Origin: Sipunculus nudus
Taxonomy: Eukaryota; Annelida; Sipuncula; Golfingiida; Sipunculidae
Assembly (NCBI GenBank): GCA_026874595.1
Contig: CM049311.1
Location: forward strand, 14,287,676 to 14,351,675
Direction: 5' to 3'
DNA length: 64,000 nucleotides
A model generated the notes under the pieces. That model searched no databases, was not told the origin of the DNA, and saw nothing but the letters and a program-made list of their open reading frames with translations. Made by a program: the position numbers and the translations under genes. How positions within the stretch are numbered: position 1 is the first letter of the stretch; each line of letters begins with the position of its first letter. Of the stretch, positions 57,501-63,670 are shown piece by piece.

Positions 57501-57674
57501 TTCTTTGACATCAGGAAAGCCTTGGACCACATCAATAAGAGATGAAGATCCACTTTTTCCGAATGGTTTTAGATGTCCTGGTCTGTTTGTTAAATCGTCA
57601 TCAGGCAGACAGCTACTGATCAAGACAACAAATGTCAGAAACAAGAAGTTCAGACGACCAAGTTTGAGGTGCAT
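23914..57674 (-). CDS. ER-lumen JmjC (cupin_8) dioxygenase with EF-hand and HDEL
   Basis: Ten coding exons on the minus strand join in frame to 449 residues: 57674-57247, 49053-48987, 35024-34899, 34544-34495, 33643-33551, 32353-32177, 31075-31006, 30317-30261, 29995-29924 and 24123-23914. All have GT-AG borders and matching phases. A signal peptide (hydrophobic LNFLFLTFVVLISS) precedes the mature chain; an in-frame ATG nine codons upstream (57701) is an alternative start. The JmjC domain has H179-T-D181 and H257 (IHQVRSF) as iron ligands and K194 (RGSKQF) at the 2-oxoglutarate lysine position known from FIH. NIWWDNN closes the fold. Residues 362-373 (DMTGDGNLSNYE) are a canonical EF-hand loop. 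The last exon adds an amphipathic stretch, a D/E-rich tail and HDEL, an ER-retrieval signal. Glycosylation sequons occur at N128 and N242. The activity is inferred: Fe(II)/2-oxoglutarate hydroxylation of a secretory-pathway protein, possibly tuned by calcium. JMJD8 is a known ER JmjC protein but is shorter, and I do not claim orthology. The final acceptor (after CACCACAG) was chosen by phase; a nearer AG gives an immediate stop. Confidence 0.88.
24310..24870. repeat. Dispersed repeat, copy 1 (pairs with 52015-52480)
   Basis: It starts at 'aacaaggcctacaagcctaatgc' and runs collinearly with 52015 onward through 'accaggtataa', 'acaaacatcactcctgaaat', 'agcaggcacatacactttgcaaaa' type blocks, to 'gggctgaccaagcttag'. 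It contains GGTGCTGCCACC and GGTGGTGCCACA, degenerate forms of the GGTGGCGCCACC palindrome. It abuts the last coding exon of the JmjC gene within about 190 bp. Confidence 0.75.
25330..26110. mobile_element. Module-2 repeat, diverged copy
   Basis: Sequence related to 29078-29548 and 55687-56132, sharing 'tgtgaccaacatt', 'aaaatttggtgatgctagc', 'gccaaatgactaagttca', 'aaccatttgaacaaacttgaga', 'tgtgaaatattgaacaatttggc' and 'ttttccc'. The first 300 bp is an older, more diverged copy of the same text. No coding capacity. Confidence 0.65.
26121..26661. repeat. Dispersed ~540-bp repeat, copy 1 (pairs with 39082-39615)
   Basis: It begins ACAAACAAGGGACCCATGGG, continues TCACGGCGCTCAGCTGA and ends near 'gtacctatggacaaat'. 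It is collinear and highly similar to 39082-39615 across its length. Short fragments of the same 5' end occur at about 48452-48485 and 49633-49662. It holds no reading frame. Confidence 0.85.
26662..28121. other. Intron between JmjC coding exons 9 and 10, low-complexity part
   Basis: AT-rich intronic DNA with a 15-G run at about 26965-26979 and a GA microsatellite (listed separately). A short diverged piece of module 1 lies at about 27760-27880. No exon was seen. Confidence 0.6.
27504..27602. repeat. (GA)n microsatellite
   Basis: Nearly pure AG/GA dinucleotides interrupted by AAAG and one CTGGACTGCC block. The Arg-Glu and Leu-Ser frames across it are artefacts of the repeat. Confidence 0.95.
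28122..29077 (+). mobile_element. Module-1 repeat, most complete copy
   Basis: It begins near 'gatgaacatccacactttcatagcaat' and contains 'ccaaagttggacaaaatttaagg' and 'gatattaggcag' blocks. Its 3' end includes a GGACGGACGACGGAC run and GACTATAGCTCAG...CAGCTGAGCTAAAA. AGCTCAG/CTGAGCT forms a 7-bp stem over a 15-nt loop right before the end, and GACTATA/TATAGTC overlaps it. Other copies lie at 40536-41456, 41590-42262, 50871-51440, 51510-52012 and 56133-56733. A hairpin followed by CTAA suggests a non-autonomous Helitron/Helentron-type 3' end. Confidence 0.7.
29078..29548 (+). mobile_element. Module-2 repeat, copy directly abutting module 1
   Basis: It starts at the A-run after the module-1 end, carries the GGTGGCGCCACC palindrome near 29091, and ends at 'cataagctcacaagttagctaaaa'. 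A better-preserved copy, split by another insertion, is at 54243-56132 and ends 'cataagctcacaggttcgctaaaaa'. Both modules end in GCTAAAA. Confidence 0.7.
31076..32176. other. Intron between JmjC coding exons 6 and 7
   Basis: It contains TGACGTCA (CRE-type) at about 31932 and an inverted CCAAT (ATTGG) near 31965, in a more GC-balanced patch of about 150 bp. The 62-codon minus frame at 31659-31847 has no domain signature. An internal promoter is possible but unsupported. Confidence 0.35.
32354..34494. other. Introns and exons of the JmjC gene, little else
   Basis: The intron from 32354 to 33550 holds AT-rich sequence and a weak tRNA-like stretch near 32900-33100. The exon at 33551-33643 and the intron to 34494 follow. 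No further gene or repeat was resolved. Confidence 0.5.
35296..35525 (+). repeat. Dispersed repeat shared with 9330-9540
   Basis: Collinear with the Neto-intron copy, starting at 'ttcaacaaggacatctggcag' and ending near 'cacatccatcacc'. Function unknown. Confidence 0.6.
35583..36024. mobile_element. TA-flanked MITE, TACTGTGGTTG family, copy 2
   Basis: A 438-bp element (35585-36022) bounded by TA. The ends are CTGTGGTTGGCTTCATATTC and the inverted form of CTGTGGTTGCCTTTTTGTTC. Both are followed by a GCGAGG block and by subterminal TTTCGCG motifs. This is the shortest and cleanest of three copies. Its TIRs extend to about 28 bp with mismatches. Confidence 0.8.
36025..38224. other. Intron between JmjC coding exons 2 and 3, no gene seen
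   Basis: AT-rich intronic DNA. A CA-repeat patch lies at 37566-37582. The short frames at 36097-36303 and 37360-37602 have no domain. A CTGTCTG-containing stretch at about 38065-38165 resembles that at 1061-1290. Confidence 0.5.
38225..38340 (-). mobile_element. SINE tail fragment
   Basis: 'ccattctggtttcagactaaatgat' and the adjoining 'gaaggtaactgcctcca' block match the 3' part of the SINE at 42555-42700 in the same orientation. The tRNA-like head is missing. Confidence 0.55.
38346..38822. mobile_element. TA-flanked MITE, TACTGTGGTTG family, copy 3
   Basis: The left end TA-CTGTGGTTGGCTTCATA starts at 38346. The right end AAGCCAACCAGAG-TA stops at 38822 with one mismatch in the terminal six bases. 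'tgaatcctctcgaacaaaaag' just inside the right end matches copy 2. A 13-T tract lies inside. Confidence 0.75.
39082..39615. repeat. Dispersed ~540-bp repeat, copy 2
   Basis: Collinear with 26121-26661 from ACAAACAAGGGACC through 'gtacctatggacaaat'. Divergence appears to be about one in ten positions, with small indels. Confidence 0.85.
39616..40535. other. Intronic, no feature seen
   Basis: AT-rich sequence within the long JmjC intron. No reading frame, RNA gene or repeat copy was recognised. Confidence 0.5.
40536..41456 (+). mobile_element. Module-1 repeat, copy lacking its 3' end
   Basis: Closely matches 28122-28945. It differs by about 95 extra bases around 40638-40735 that include a G tract. 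It stops after 'ttttggggacatctaa' without the hairpin terminus. Confidence 0.75.
40708..40735. repeat. Poly-G tract
   Basis: 28 bases that are G except for one A. The related copy at 28233-28245 lacks this block entirely. Confidence 0.95.
41590..42262 (+). mobile_element. Module-1 repeat, diverged full 3' end
   Basis: It shares the internal blocks and retains the terminal GGACGGACGG run and GACTATAGCTCAG...CAGCTGAGCTAAAA (ending 42262). Confidence 0.7.
42420..42505 (-). other. tRNA-like degenerate sequence
   Basis: On the minus strand a stretch reads GTCTAGGGATAAGACACAGG...GAATTCAAATCTC, resembling a tRNA-type A-box/B-box arrangement, followed by a GAGATTTTTCC block like that in the adjacent SINE. 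It is not a foldable intact tRNA by eye; probably a SINE head. Confidence 0.4.
42555..42845 (-). mobile_element. tRNA-like SINE, inverted copy
   Basis: Reverse complement of the 7600-7985 element. Shared blocks are 'gtgaaaaatctcac(c/t)gcc', 'gctcaccctgggtg', 'ggttccttggtg' and 'ggcttataccag'. A B-box-like GTTCAAATC lies near 42835 on the minus strand. Confidence 0.6.
42846..42891. repeat. ACTTTTCGGT short tandem repeat
   Basis: Four near-perfect copies of ACTTTTCGGT (one ACTTTTGGTA variant) adjoin the SINE head. Confidence 0.85.
42895..44678. other. Intronic, no gene recognised
   Basis: AT-rich intron sequence downstream of the DIRS-like element. The frame at 43183-43431 (minus) has no domain signature. 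Confidence 0.5.
44679..44966. repeat. Direct repeat pair at the 3' side of the DIRS-like element
   Basis: About 58 bp starting 'ttttaataaatttttgtcac' and ending 'attggtaaagcct' occurs at about 44681-44737 and again at about 44910-44965, nearly identical. The 172 bp between them includes GGTGGCGCCA. Repeats of this kind just beyond the recombinase end fit the B1-A2-B2 split direct repeats of Ngaro-type YR retroelements. The matching A1 copy upstream was not found. Confidence 0.7.
45090..47889 (-). pseudogene. Degenerate DIRS/Ngaro-type tyrosine-recombinase retroelement
   Basis: On the minus strand, in order: reverse transcriptase (finger region from 47889, catalytic YVDD at 47335-47324), RNase H (ITDASSYG near 46845 and LTDN near 46670), a connecting region (APHWPAQLW), then a tyrosine recombinase with a core-binding part (46330-45760) and a catalytic part (MLRPSD arginine motif near 45580). 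A further stretch near 45110 resembles the C-terminal catalytic-tyrosine region. Reading is broken: a one-base frameshift near 47513 inside RT, a TGA at 46423-46421, frame changes near 45860 and 45190, and a stop near 45130. No gag-like frame is seen upstream. The copy is dead, sits in a JmjC intron and has the same orientation as the host gene. Confidence 0.85.
47890..48986. other. Intron between the DIRS-like remnant and JmjC exon 2
   Basis: No gag-like frame or terminal repeat of the retroelement was found here. A 5'-end fragment of the 26121/39082 family (GTGACCCATGGGTCATG...CTCAGCTGA) lies at about 48452-48485. Confidence 0.5.
49054..50870. other. JmjC intron 1 (proximal part)
   Basis: Very AT-rich. 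Another short fragment beginning AACAAGGGACCCATGAGTC lies at about 49633-49662. A patch at 50690-50850 resembles the start of the module-1 preface near 28230-28330. No exon was seen. Confidence 0.45.
50871..51440 (+). mobile_element. Module-1 repeat, diverged and 3'-truncated
   Basis: It shares 'aattcagaactaattttgggtat', 'cagatcagtggtttt' and 'ggtaggggattttggagacatctaa' with other copies. The hairpin terminus is absent. Confidence 0.65.
51510..52012 (+). mobile_element. Module-1 repeat, another diverged copy
   Basis: It is closest to 41590-42020, sharing 'ataatttctggcatgtacata' and 'gaggaatatttatggtaaatatga'. It ends abruptly where the next repeat family begins at 52015. Confidence 0.65.
52015..52480. 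repeat. Dispersed repeat, copy 2 (pairs with 24310-24870)
   Basis: Collinear with 24310-24870 from AACAAGGCCTACAGGCCTAA to 'gggctgaccaggcttag'. It contains GGTGGCACCACC, one base off the GGTGGCGCCACC palindrome. Confidence 0.75.
52490..52870. repeat. Irregular tandem of a ~30-bp GCACTGAGTGAACTCTTGACCTG unit
   Basis: Variants of GCTGCACTGAGTGAACTCTTGACC recur five times between 52497 and 52840. A single copy follows the paired repeat at 24905-24930. In both places 'atctgacacagttgg' or a close variant follows. Confidence 0.65.
52917..53190 (+). mobile_element. Module-2 repeat fragment
   Basis: It contains 'aaaccatttgaacaaacttgaga', 'ctgggatcatttctgtaaa', 'tttttccctgtaaaatct' and 'aaaatttggggatgctagctcctgc', matching 25813-26080. 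No termini. Confidence 0.6.
53515..54230 (+). repeat. 177-bp tandem array, about four units
   Basis: TTCAGCTTCCCATAA starts at 53536, 53713, 53890 and 54067, an exact 177-bp period. Units carry 'aaccatttgaacaaacttgaa', 'taaggataattaatgtgtgag' and 'gtagccacttagctaaaatggg'. The last unit diverges into ordinary module-2 text. The unit is derived from module 2, so this is a module-2 element with an amplified core. Confidence 0.9.
54243..56132 (+). mobile_element. Module-2 repeat split by a TA-flanked insertion
   Basis: The left part (54243-54287, with GGTGGCGCCACC) and right part (55685-56132) join to match 29083-29548 collinearly. The 3' end reads CATAAGCTCACAGGTTCGCT-AAAA. It is directly followed by module-1 sequence. 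Confidence 0.75.
54286..55686. mobile_element. 1.4-kb TA-flanked DNA element with CTGTAGATTCAG TIRs
   Basis: CTGTAGATTCAGA at 54288 is repeated inverted at the other end (…TCTGAATCTACAG to 55684). TA flanks both ends. Just inside the left end is a hairpin TTCGTGGAT/ATCCACGAA. Related CCACGAA motifs lie inside the right end. The interior is GC- and CpG-richer than the surroundings. The frames at 55149-55352 and 55343-55723 show no transposase. The undisturbed target survives at about 29113-29121 in another module-2 copy. Confidence 0.85.
56133..56733 (+). mobile_element. Two module-1 3' ends in direct head-to-tail order
   Basis: The first (56133-56334) is a short 3' portion ending CAGCTGAGCTAAAA. 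The second (56335-56733) begins immediately and ends with the same terminus. Both include the GGACGGAC run and the GACTATA-type hairpin (second copy: GACAACAGCTCAG). Confidence 0.8.
56734..57246. other. JmjC intron 1 (distal part), no feature seen
   Basis: AT-rich intron sequence next to the donor of the first coding exon (GTAAGG on the minus strand, starting 57246). Confidence 0.6.
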
Positions 57675-57745
57675 GGTTGATCTTTGGTATGGACTTCCCA
57701 TAAGGCAAAGGATGCATCCAACTTGAAATGGAAGTGACTCTTGTG

Positions 57746-58597
57746 CTGAAAACAAAACAGGCATTTTGTGACTGCAATACAACAACTGAATAAGATAGCA
57801 AAATCTTTCAGTGGGTAAAAACTGACAAACTCCAGGACTAGGGGGTATAAACAGACATTTAAACAAAGAAGGAATAAAAAGGGTAATTGTTATTTTTGGG
57901 GTTTTATCGATAACCTATTTTACAATTTTTAATGCAAATTATAAACAAAAGTAATATTCTTTTGTATAAAGATGTAAACTTTAGAAAAGTAAGAGTTATA
58001 AATTGAAAAATGGTGAGGTTTATGAGTCATTGTGTCTCCTAAGTCGAATCTATTGGCTCAAATTTTGATCTTCCAAAATACTAAGTTATGCATGATGTTG
58101 TTTACATCGCCAAGAAAACAAGACATATTTGAGCATTTTTGCTCATTCCATATCAAATATATTAATTATCAAAATATCTAAGCCTTATTCTTCTATAGTC
58201 TAGATATACATTTCTCCTTATTAAAGAAATATAATTTTTTTCTGCAATAATGCGTTAAAAATAGTAAAATAAGCTTTAAATACACTATTTCCACAAAGAC
58301 TGCCACTGACAGAGTAATTTACACCATTCTAAACATTTGCAAAATTGGCAATAACAGAGTGACACTCGGACACTGTCAGTCTGCCAGTTACATAGTGCGT
58401 CAAGTACCTGCTCGCCTAGTGAAAAGCCGTGTAGCATTAGCAGCTATCAGTGACAGTGACATCCTGGACTGGATCAGTGGATGACAGTTACTTGACACAT
58501 CACTCAAGCAAGCCACAGTCAAGGGGTTGGTCATTTAACTGGCCAAACGTAAATATAAGTCCGAAAACATATATGTTAGTACAGATGAAGTACTTAC
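57746..58597 (-). other. Probable intron in the 5' UTR of the JmjC gene
   Basis: Bounded by a good donor (CAG|GTAAGTACTT on the minus strand at 58597) and a good acceptor (TTTTGTTTTCAG ending at 57746). The reading frame upstream of the start codon is open but not conserved-looking, so translation is taken to start inside the next exon. Confidence 0.5.
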
Positions 58598-58690
58598 CTG
58601 AAGCTATTAGTGACGGGATGTTCCTGCTAGCAGACAGCCGGCACGTACTGCAGCGGTACACAACAACACATTTTATTTCTTATTATTGAT
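58598..58690 (-). other. Probable 5' UTR exon of the JmjC gene
   Basis: A GC-richer segment ends at the donor CTTCAG|GTAAGT. The 5' boundary is a guess. The segment upstream (58690-58760) contains ATTAAAAGG and GGGGGCGCT on the minus strand but no clear core promoter. Confidence 0.4.
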
Positions 58691-59621
58691 AAAAACAAAC
58701 TCGGGTGGCATATTCCGACCTTTTAATGCACTGTACATAGCGCCCCCTATGCTAGCCCAGAACAAACTCGAACGTTGCGACATCTGTCGATTACAATCTG
58801 TTTCATTGAACTGGAATCACTCAGTGGGTGTGTGACTGTGCTGGAGGCGGGGGAGATTTGGGGGAAAATGTCACATGTCAAAACATATCAATCACCGCCA
58901 CTTTTTATCCCTATCTGTACGTCTTTCTTTCATTTTATTAACACAACATTAACATATATCATGACAAAATAATACTAAATATTAAAGAAATTTACTCGTT
59001 TCTTTTAAATTTAATGTCTTTAATTGAGTGGTCACTTAATGTAATTTTGTAAAATAGTTTATATTCAGTAGCGGACCCCCCCCCCCAAGCAAAAGAAAGT
59101 ATACGCTCTTCGAGCAGCTACAGGTTGCTGCGGTCAAGACCTCAGCCTTGTACTTTCTCTCAGACTCGGCCAACAGTCGCAATGCCACACCAAGCCAAGC
59201 AGAGAGTCGCAAAGGCCGAAACCGTCCATGCCGAGTCGGTGATCTTTCAGGAAAGCTACAGCCGCAAAGCCAGAAGCAACCTATACATTCCTCCTAACGA
59301 TCCCAGCAGCGGAGACCCAGCCATGTCATTCGAGAGCTGAATTCGATCGACAGAGAGAGTCGGATTGAAGCATAAGTTGTTATCGAAGTATATATCTGTT
59401 TTCATATTATACCTCACGTAAATAGCTCATTTAAATAAATTAGTTGTATTGGTATTCATACCTGCTTTATAAACATTAAATTAAAAAAATTGCAAATGCA
59501 TGATTCGACGATACGCTCAAAAAGATTGATAAATGTGTGATGAAAAAAGTGATTAAAAGTTCGATCATGACTGGATCCTATTAGGTACTTGTCTAACTAA
59601 TATATATATTGCTCATCCAAT
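58691..59621. other. Upstream of the JmjC gene, includes a GC-rich 240-bp island
   Basis: 59090-59345 is markedly richer in GC than its surroundings and holds a 71-codon plus frame (59125-59340) with no recognised domain. It could be an exon or a retroelement scrap. A run of 11 C lies near 59077-59087. Nothing else is supported. Confidence 0.35.
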
Positions 59622-60453
59622 AAGATGGGTCAGACCCAATATCCTATTATAATTTCCCGATGCATAAAACTTTGAATATAAAAAAATATGAAAATAAATG
59701 CTGCGCATATATATTTTACTGATTCCCTGATCTACCGATAATCCCCTCCATGTAGATTAATTGGATCGACTGAGGTATTCAATTGGTAAACCCAATGCAC
59801 CCCACCCCACCCCCTCCCCCAATCTCCAAAGGGGATTGTGAATAAAAATAAATGATAATTCTATCTATTATTTAATCGACTTTTAAGTAATCTGTCCACA
59901 TTTAACCTAGACAAGTGTTATAATTTATTTTTTCGTTGTTGAAGTAAATATAAATGGTTAGATGTTGCATTACATAAAAGTAGTTGATATATCTGGAAAG
60001 TCTAAAACCTTTTTAGTTTTTTTGCTTTGTACACTGATTTTATTCTTTATTTTCTTAAATAAAATTAAAATTATCTTACATTTTTGTTGGTTCTAATTGT
60101 TGATATAATAAAATTATACAATATAAGTATCTAATATAGTAACATTTAATATATTAATAATATATTAATGTATAACTAATGTATAATTAAATGCATGGGC
60201 CTGTGCCAAATTGAAACCTAATCCGAAACTTGCGGATCTGTAAATGGGAATGACCCATCTTATGACGGGTCTGAACCAATGACCAATGTCTGTTATTGGG
60301 TCTGACCCATCTTATACCATTTCTAAACCTGATATCAAGACACTGAAGACCGGTAATAGGTCTGAATCACATAAACAACAGTCATTGGGTCTGACCCATC
60401 TTAGGATTGGCGACCCAATATTCGATGTTGGTTATAGGGTCAGACCCATCTTA
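59622..60453. repeat. Scattered GGGTCTGACCCATCTTA sites
   Basis: The 19-20 nt motif ATTGGGTCTGACCCATCTTA occurs at 60295-60314 and 60384-60403. Near copies lie at 60251-60262 (partial) and 60435-60453, and an inverted copy at 59622-59640. GGGTCTGACCC is nearly palindromic. The intervening sequence has further GGTCTGAA fragments, so this is a degenerate local repeat. Confidence 0.75.
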
Positions 60454-60693
60454 AAATGAGTCATATCGAAAGATGATGCGCAACATCCATATTTCATTCA
60501 TCACTGTAACATTTGATGCCTGTGTTACGTATAGGACGTCTTTGGATTGCTTAAATGTGGTTATGTGATCTGAGGTTTTATGTTTGAATTTATATTTTTT
60601 ACCTCTTATATCCTCTGTATTTGATTTTTCAGCTTTGTATGCTGGAAAAAATGTGAGGGGCATTTCAAAGGAGTATGCATGCCGAGAGTTCGG

Positions 60694-60808
60694 ACCCCCC
60701 CCCCCCCTCCCCCTCCCCCCCTTTCCCAAAAATGAGGACTACCGCTCAAAATCTCCAGACTATACTCCCCCCCCCCCCTCCCCCCCCTCTCTCTCTCTCT
60801 CTCCCCTA
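60694..60808. repeat. Poly-C / CT low-complexity tracts
   Basis: C-rich runs at 60694-60725 and 60768-60808 with a CT microsatellite. The frames here are proline/leucine artefacts. Confidence 0.9.
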
Positions 60809-60955
60809 CACAGACACACAGAGTACAAGCTCCCTCTCCCAGAATCACATAATTTTCTTCACTTCCATGCACTCTCCCACCAAAAAGTATATAAAAAAGA
60901 TAAAAAAAGTCCTTTCAAACCTAATTGGCTTCTATTATATATACTAATATAAGTA

Positions 60956-61644
60956 ATAAGTGATAATATTTTATAAGTTACAATTATGCAGTAAAAAATA
61001 ATCATATAACTTCTTTGACTTATTATTCCTAACGTTTTACGCGCTGTCATTGACAAAAATATAAAAACTGCAAAAGTGGATTCATTTTCCCAAAATAAAC
61101 TTGGGTATACAGGCAGAAATGTTGAATTTCGTAAAAATTAAAATATGGGTTGAGTGTCTATCGCGCATTGAACCCCCATTTTCTTGCATAAAAATGTGGG
61201 TTCACTTGTTCTTTTTAACCCCCTGAAGTTCAACACCGCATTATGCACCTATACCAAAAGATATGTTTTCATTATAAAAAAACACTGTTTTGTTAAATAT
61301 GCAGTATTGTTATATTCAATATTCAGATAAGATTTAAACATTCAAAAACAATTAATAACATTTTTATCGATTTAGGGTGGCGATTAACACAAACAATGTC
61401 CTATTTTTTCCAATATGAGATTTTTCCTTGAAAGGTTATTAAAATGTGACAAAACTATCAAAATATTGACGGAATTTTCTCCAAATTACAAAATTACATG
61501 CATGCTTTATTCCTTTATAAAATGAGGGGGCAAAAGGTTAATGTCCCCATCCCTAAACAATAAGGGGGGGGGGCATGTTATAAGCTAGGTGTGACTGAAC
61601 ATATAAATATATATAGTTGAGCTTGTAAGTATAATAATATATAT

Positions 61645-61705
<61 letters not shown>

Positions 61706-62880
61706 CGTCACAATCCCCGCTTATATACACTCGCACACACATGCGCTTCTATATACTATTGATAATGATGGCCTGCGAGTATGTATAGGTTACATCAGAA
61801 CTGATGACAAATAAAAGGAGAACCCCTTAACTTTCGCTTTTTGCTGACTTTTTAATTATTTGTGGTATATGAATCGCGGTTTTAAAATCATATTCGATGA
61901 CGGAAAGATAAAAACGACTGATGATCGAATATAAATCGATTATTTTACGTACCATCTTTGAATTACCGTAAAATATTCTGTAGAGAATTAAAACTAAAAT
62001 ATTGACCGAGGAAATTTAGTTTAACTTGTACACCGCGCGAGTGGTCAAGGTAATGACCGAGTTATTGATGCTTCTTTTATGCACAAGGTTATATGTTTTA
62101 ATTCTGCATATGTTCGCTGTTTTGTCTTTCTTATATCTGTGAAAAATTTTCAGGATAATATTTCGTCTTTGGATGTGCATTAATAATCGTTTGTGATCGA
62201 TTATGCAAAAATGCAATCAATTTAATCTATTACGAAAAAAAAATCATCATTATATTCGATAAATTGGCACACCACTAATATAATTATGTTTATAATCTCT
62301 ATATTTTCATATGTTATACATATATACATGGTTTCTTAATTATGACCAGTTAAGAATGCTAGCATGCAGGGTTTGGATTTTGTCGGCAAAAAAAAAACCC
62401 AACTTTTTTTTCCTGGAGACTGGCAATCTAAATTTTTTAACTATTTTTTAGTGTATACTGGCAAAAGCTGACAAATATTATATAGATTTAATGATTTAAC
62501 TCCTCGTATAACCCACTGTAAGTGAAGCTTGACATAATGTATTTAGAGAGGATTAATATAAAAAAAATGAAGTCTAATGAGAAGCTATTTCCTTGTTTTA
62601 AAATAACTATAAATTTCTTACAGGATAGAACAAAAAATACCTAAAATATTAAAGTTTAATTTGGTAAAAAGAGTAATTTTTTAAGCTTTTTCGGGTCTAA
62701 ACTGATGAAGTAAGAACATTATAGTATCCACGATTTATTGAAGATAATATCATCAGAATATGCGGTAGCTAAACACTATATTTTCCTGCCTTTCAAACAC
62801 CTATATAAAGGTGCTTCGTCAGTTTTTTAGTGTTATGCATCAAGTAGTTGATGTTAAACATATATCTCTCATTAAGTCAT
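60956..62880. other. Intergenic, no gene seen
   Basis: AT-rich DNA containing the AT microsatellite at 61631-61703 and a G run near 61565. No RNA gene, exon or long repeat was recognised. Confidence 0.5.
61631..61703. repeat. (AT)n microsatellite
   Basis: About 72 bp of TA/AT dinucleotides with two AA interruptions. Confidence 0.97.
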
Positions 62881-62884
62881 TTAG

Positions 62885-63670
62885 ATGCATGGTGCACATG
62901 ATGTTTGCAAAATGATGTACATGCTGTTTGCAAAATGAATTTAATGCGGTTTGCAAAATGATGTACATGCGGTGTGCAAAATGATGTACATGCTGTTTGC
63001 AAAATGATTTAAATGCGGTTTGCAAAATGATGTACATGCGGTGTGCAAAATGATGTACATGCGGTGCGCAAAATGATGTACATGCTCTGTGCAAATTGAT
63101 GTACATGCATGCTGTATGCAAAATAATGTACATGCTGTGTGCAAAATGCTATGTATACATGAAATGTGAAAAAATGATGTACATGCTGTGTACAAAATGC
63201 TATGTATACATGATATGTGAAAAATGATGTACATGCTGTGTGCAAATGATGTGCATTGTGTGTGCAAAATGATGTACATGCTGTTTGCAAAATACTTTGT
63301 ATACATGATATGTGAAAAAATGATGTACATGCTGTGTACAAAATGATGTACATGCTGTATGCAAAATTATGTACATGCTGTGTGCGAAATGCTATGTATA
63401 CATGATATGTGAAAAATGATGTACATGATATGTACAAAATGATGTACATGATATGTGCAAAGTGATGCACATGCTGTATGCAAAATGATGCACATGCTGT
63501 GTGCAAATGATGTGCATTGTGTGTGCAAAATGATCTACATACTGTGTGCTAAATGATGAACAGGCTGTATGCAAAATTATGTTCATGCTGTGCATGTGCA
63601 AAATGATGTGCTGTGTGAAACATGATGTACATGCTGTGTGCAAATTATGTACATGTATACTGTGTGAAAT
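62885..63670. repeat. 23-bp minisatellite, about 33 units
   Basis: The basic unit is close to GCAAAATGATGTACATGCTGTGT. There are variant units (TTTAATGCGGTTT) and a recurrent longer form with GCTATGTATACATGATATGTGAAAA. All three minus frames stay open for up to 165 codons because the unit lacks stops and 23 is not a multiple of three, so the encoded Cys/His-rich peptides are artefacts. Confidence 0.92.

Noticed and set aside
57675-57866. N-terminal extension of the JmjC protein by about 64 residues in the same open frame
   Set aside because: A strong splice acceptor at 57746 places most of it in an intron, and the start at 57674 gives an immediate signal peptide; only the ATG at 57701 remains a real alternative.
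60584-60952. Proline-rich 122-codon frame
   Set aside because: It comes from poly-C and CT tracts, with no flanking coding signal.
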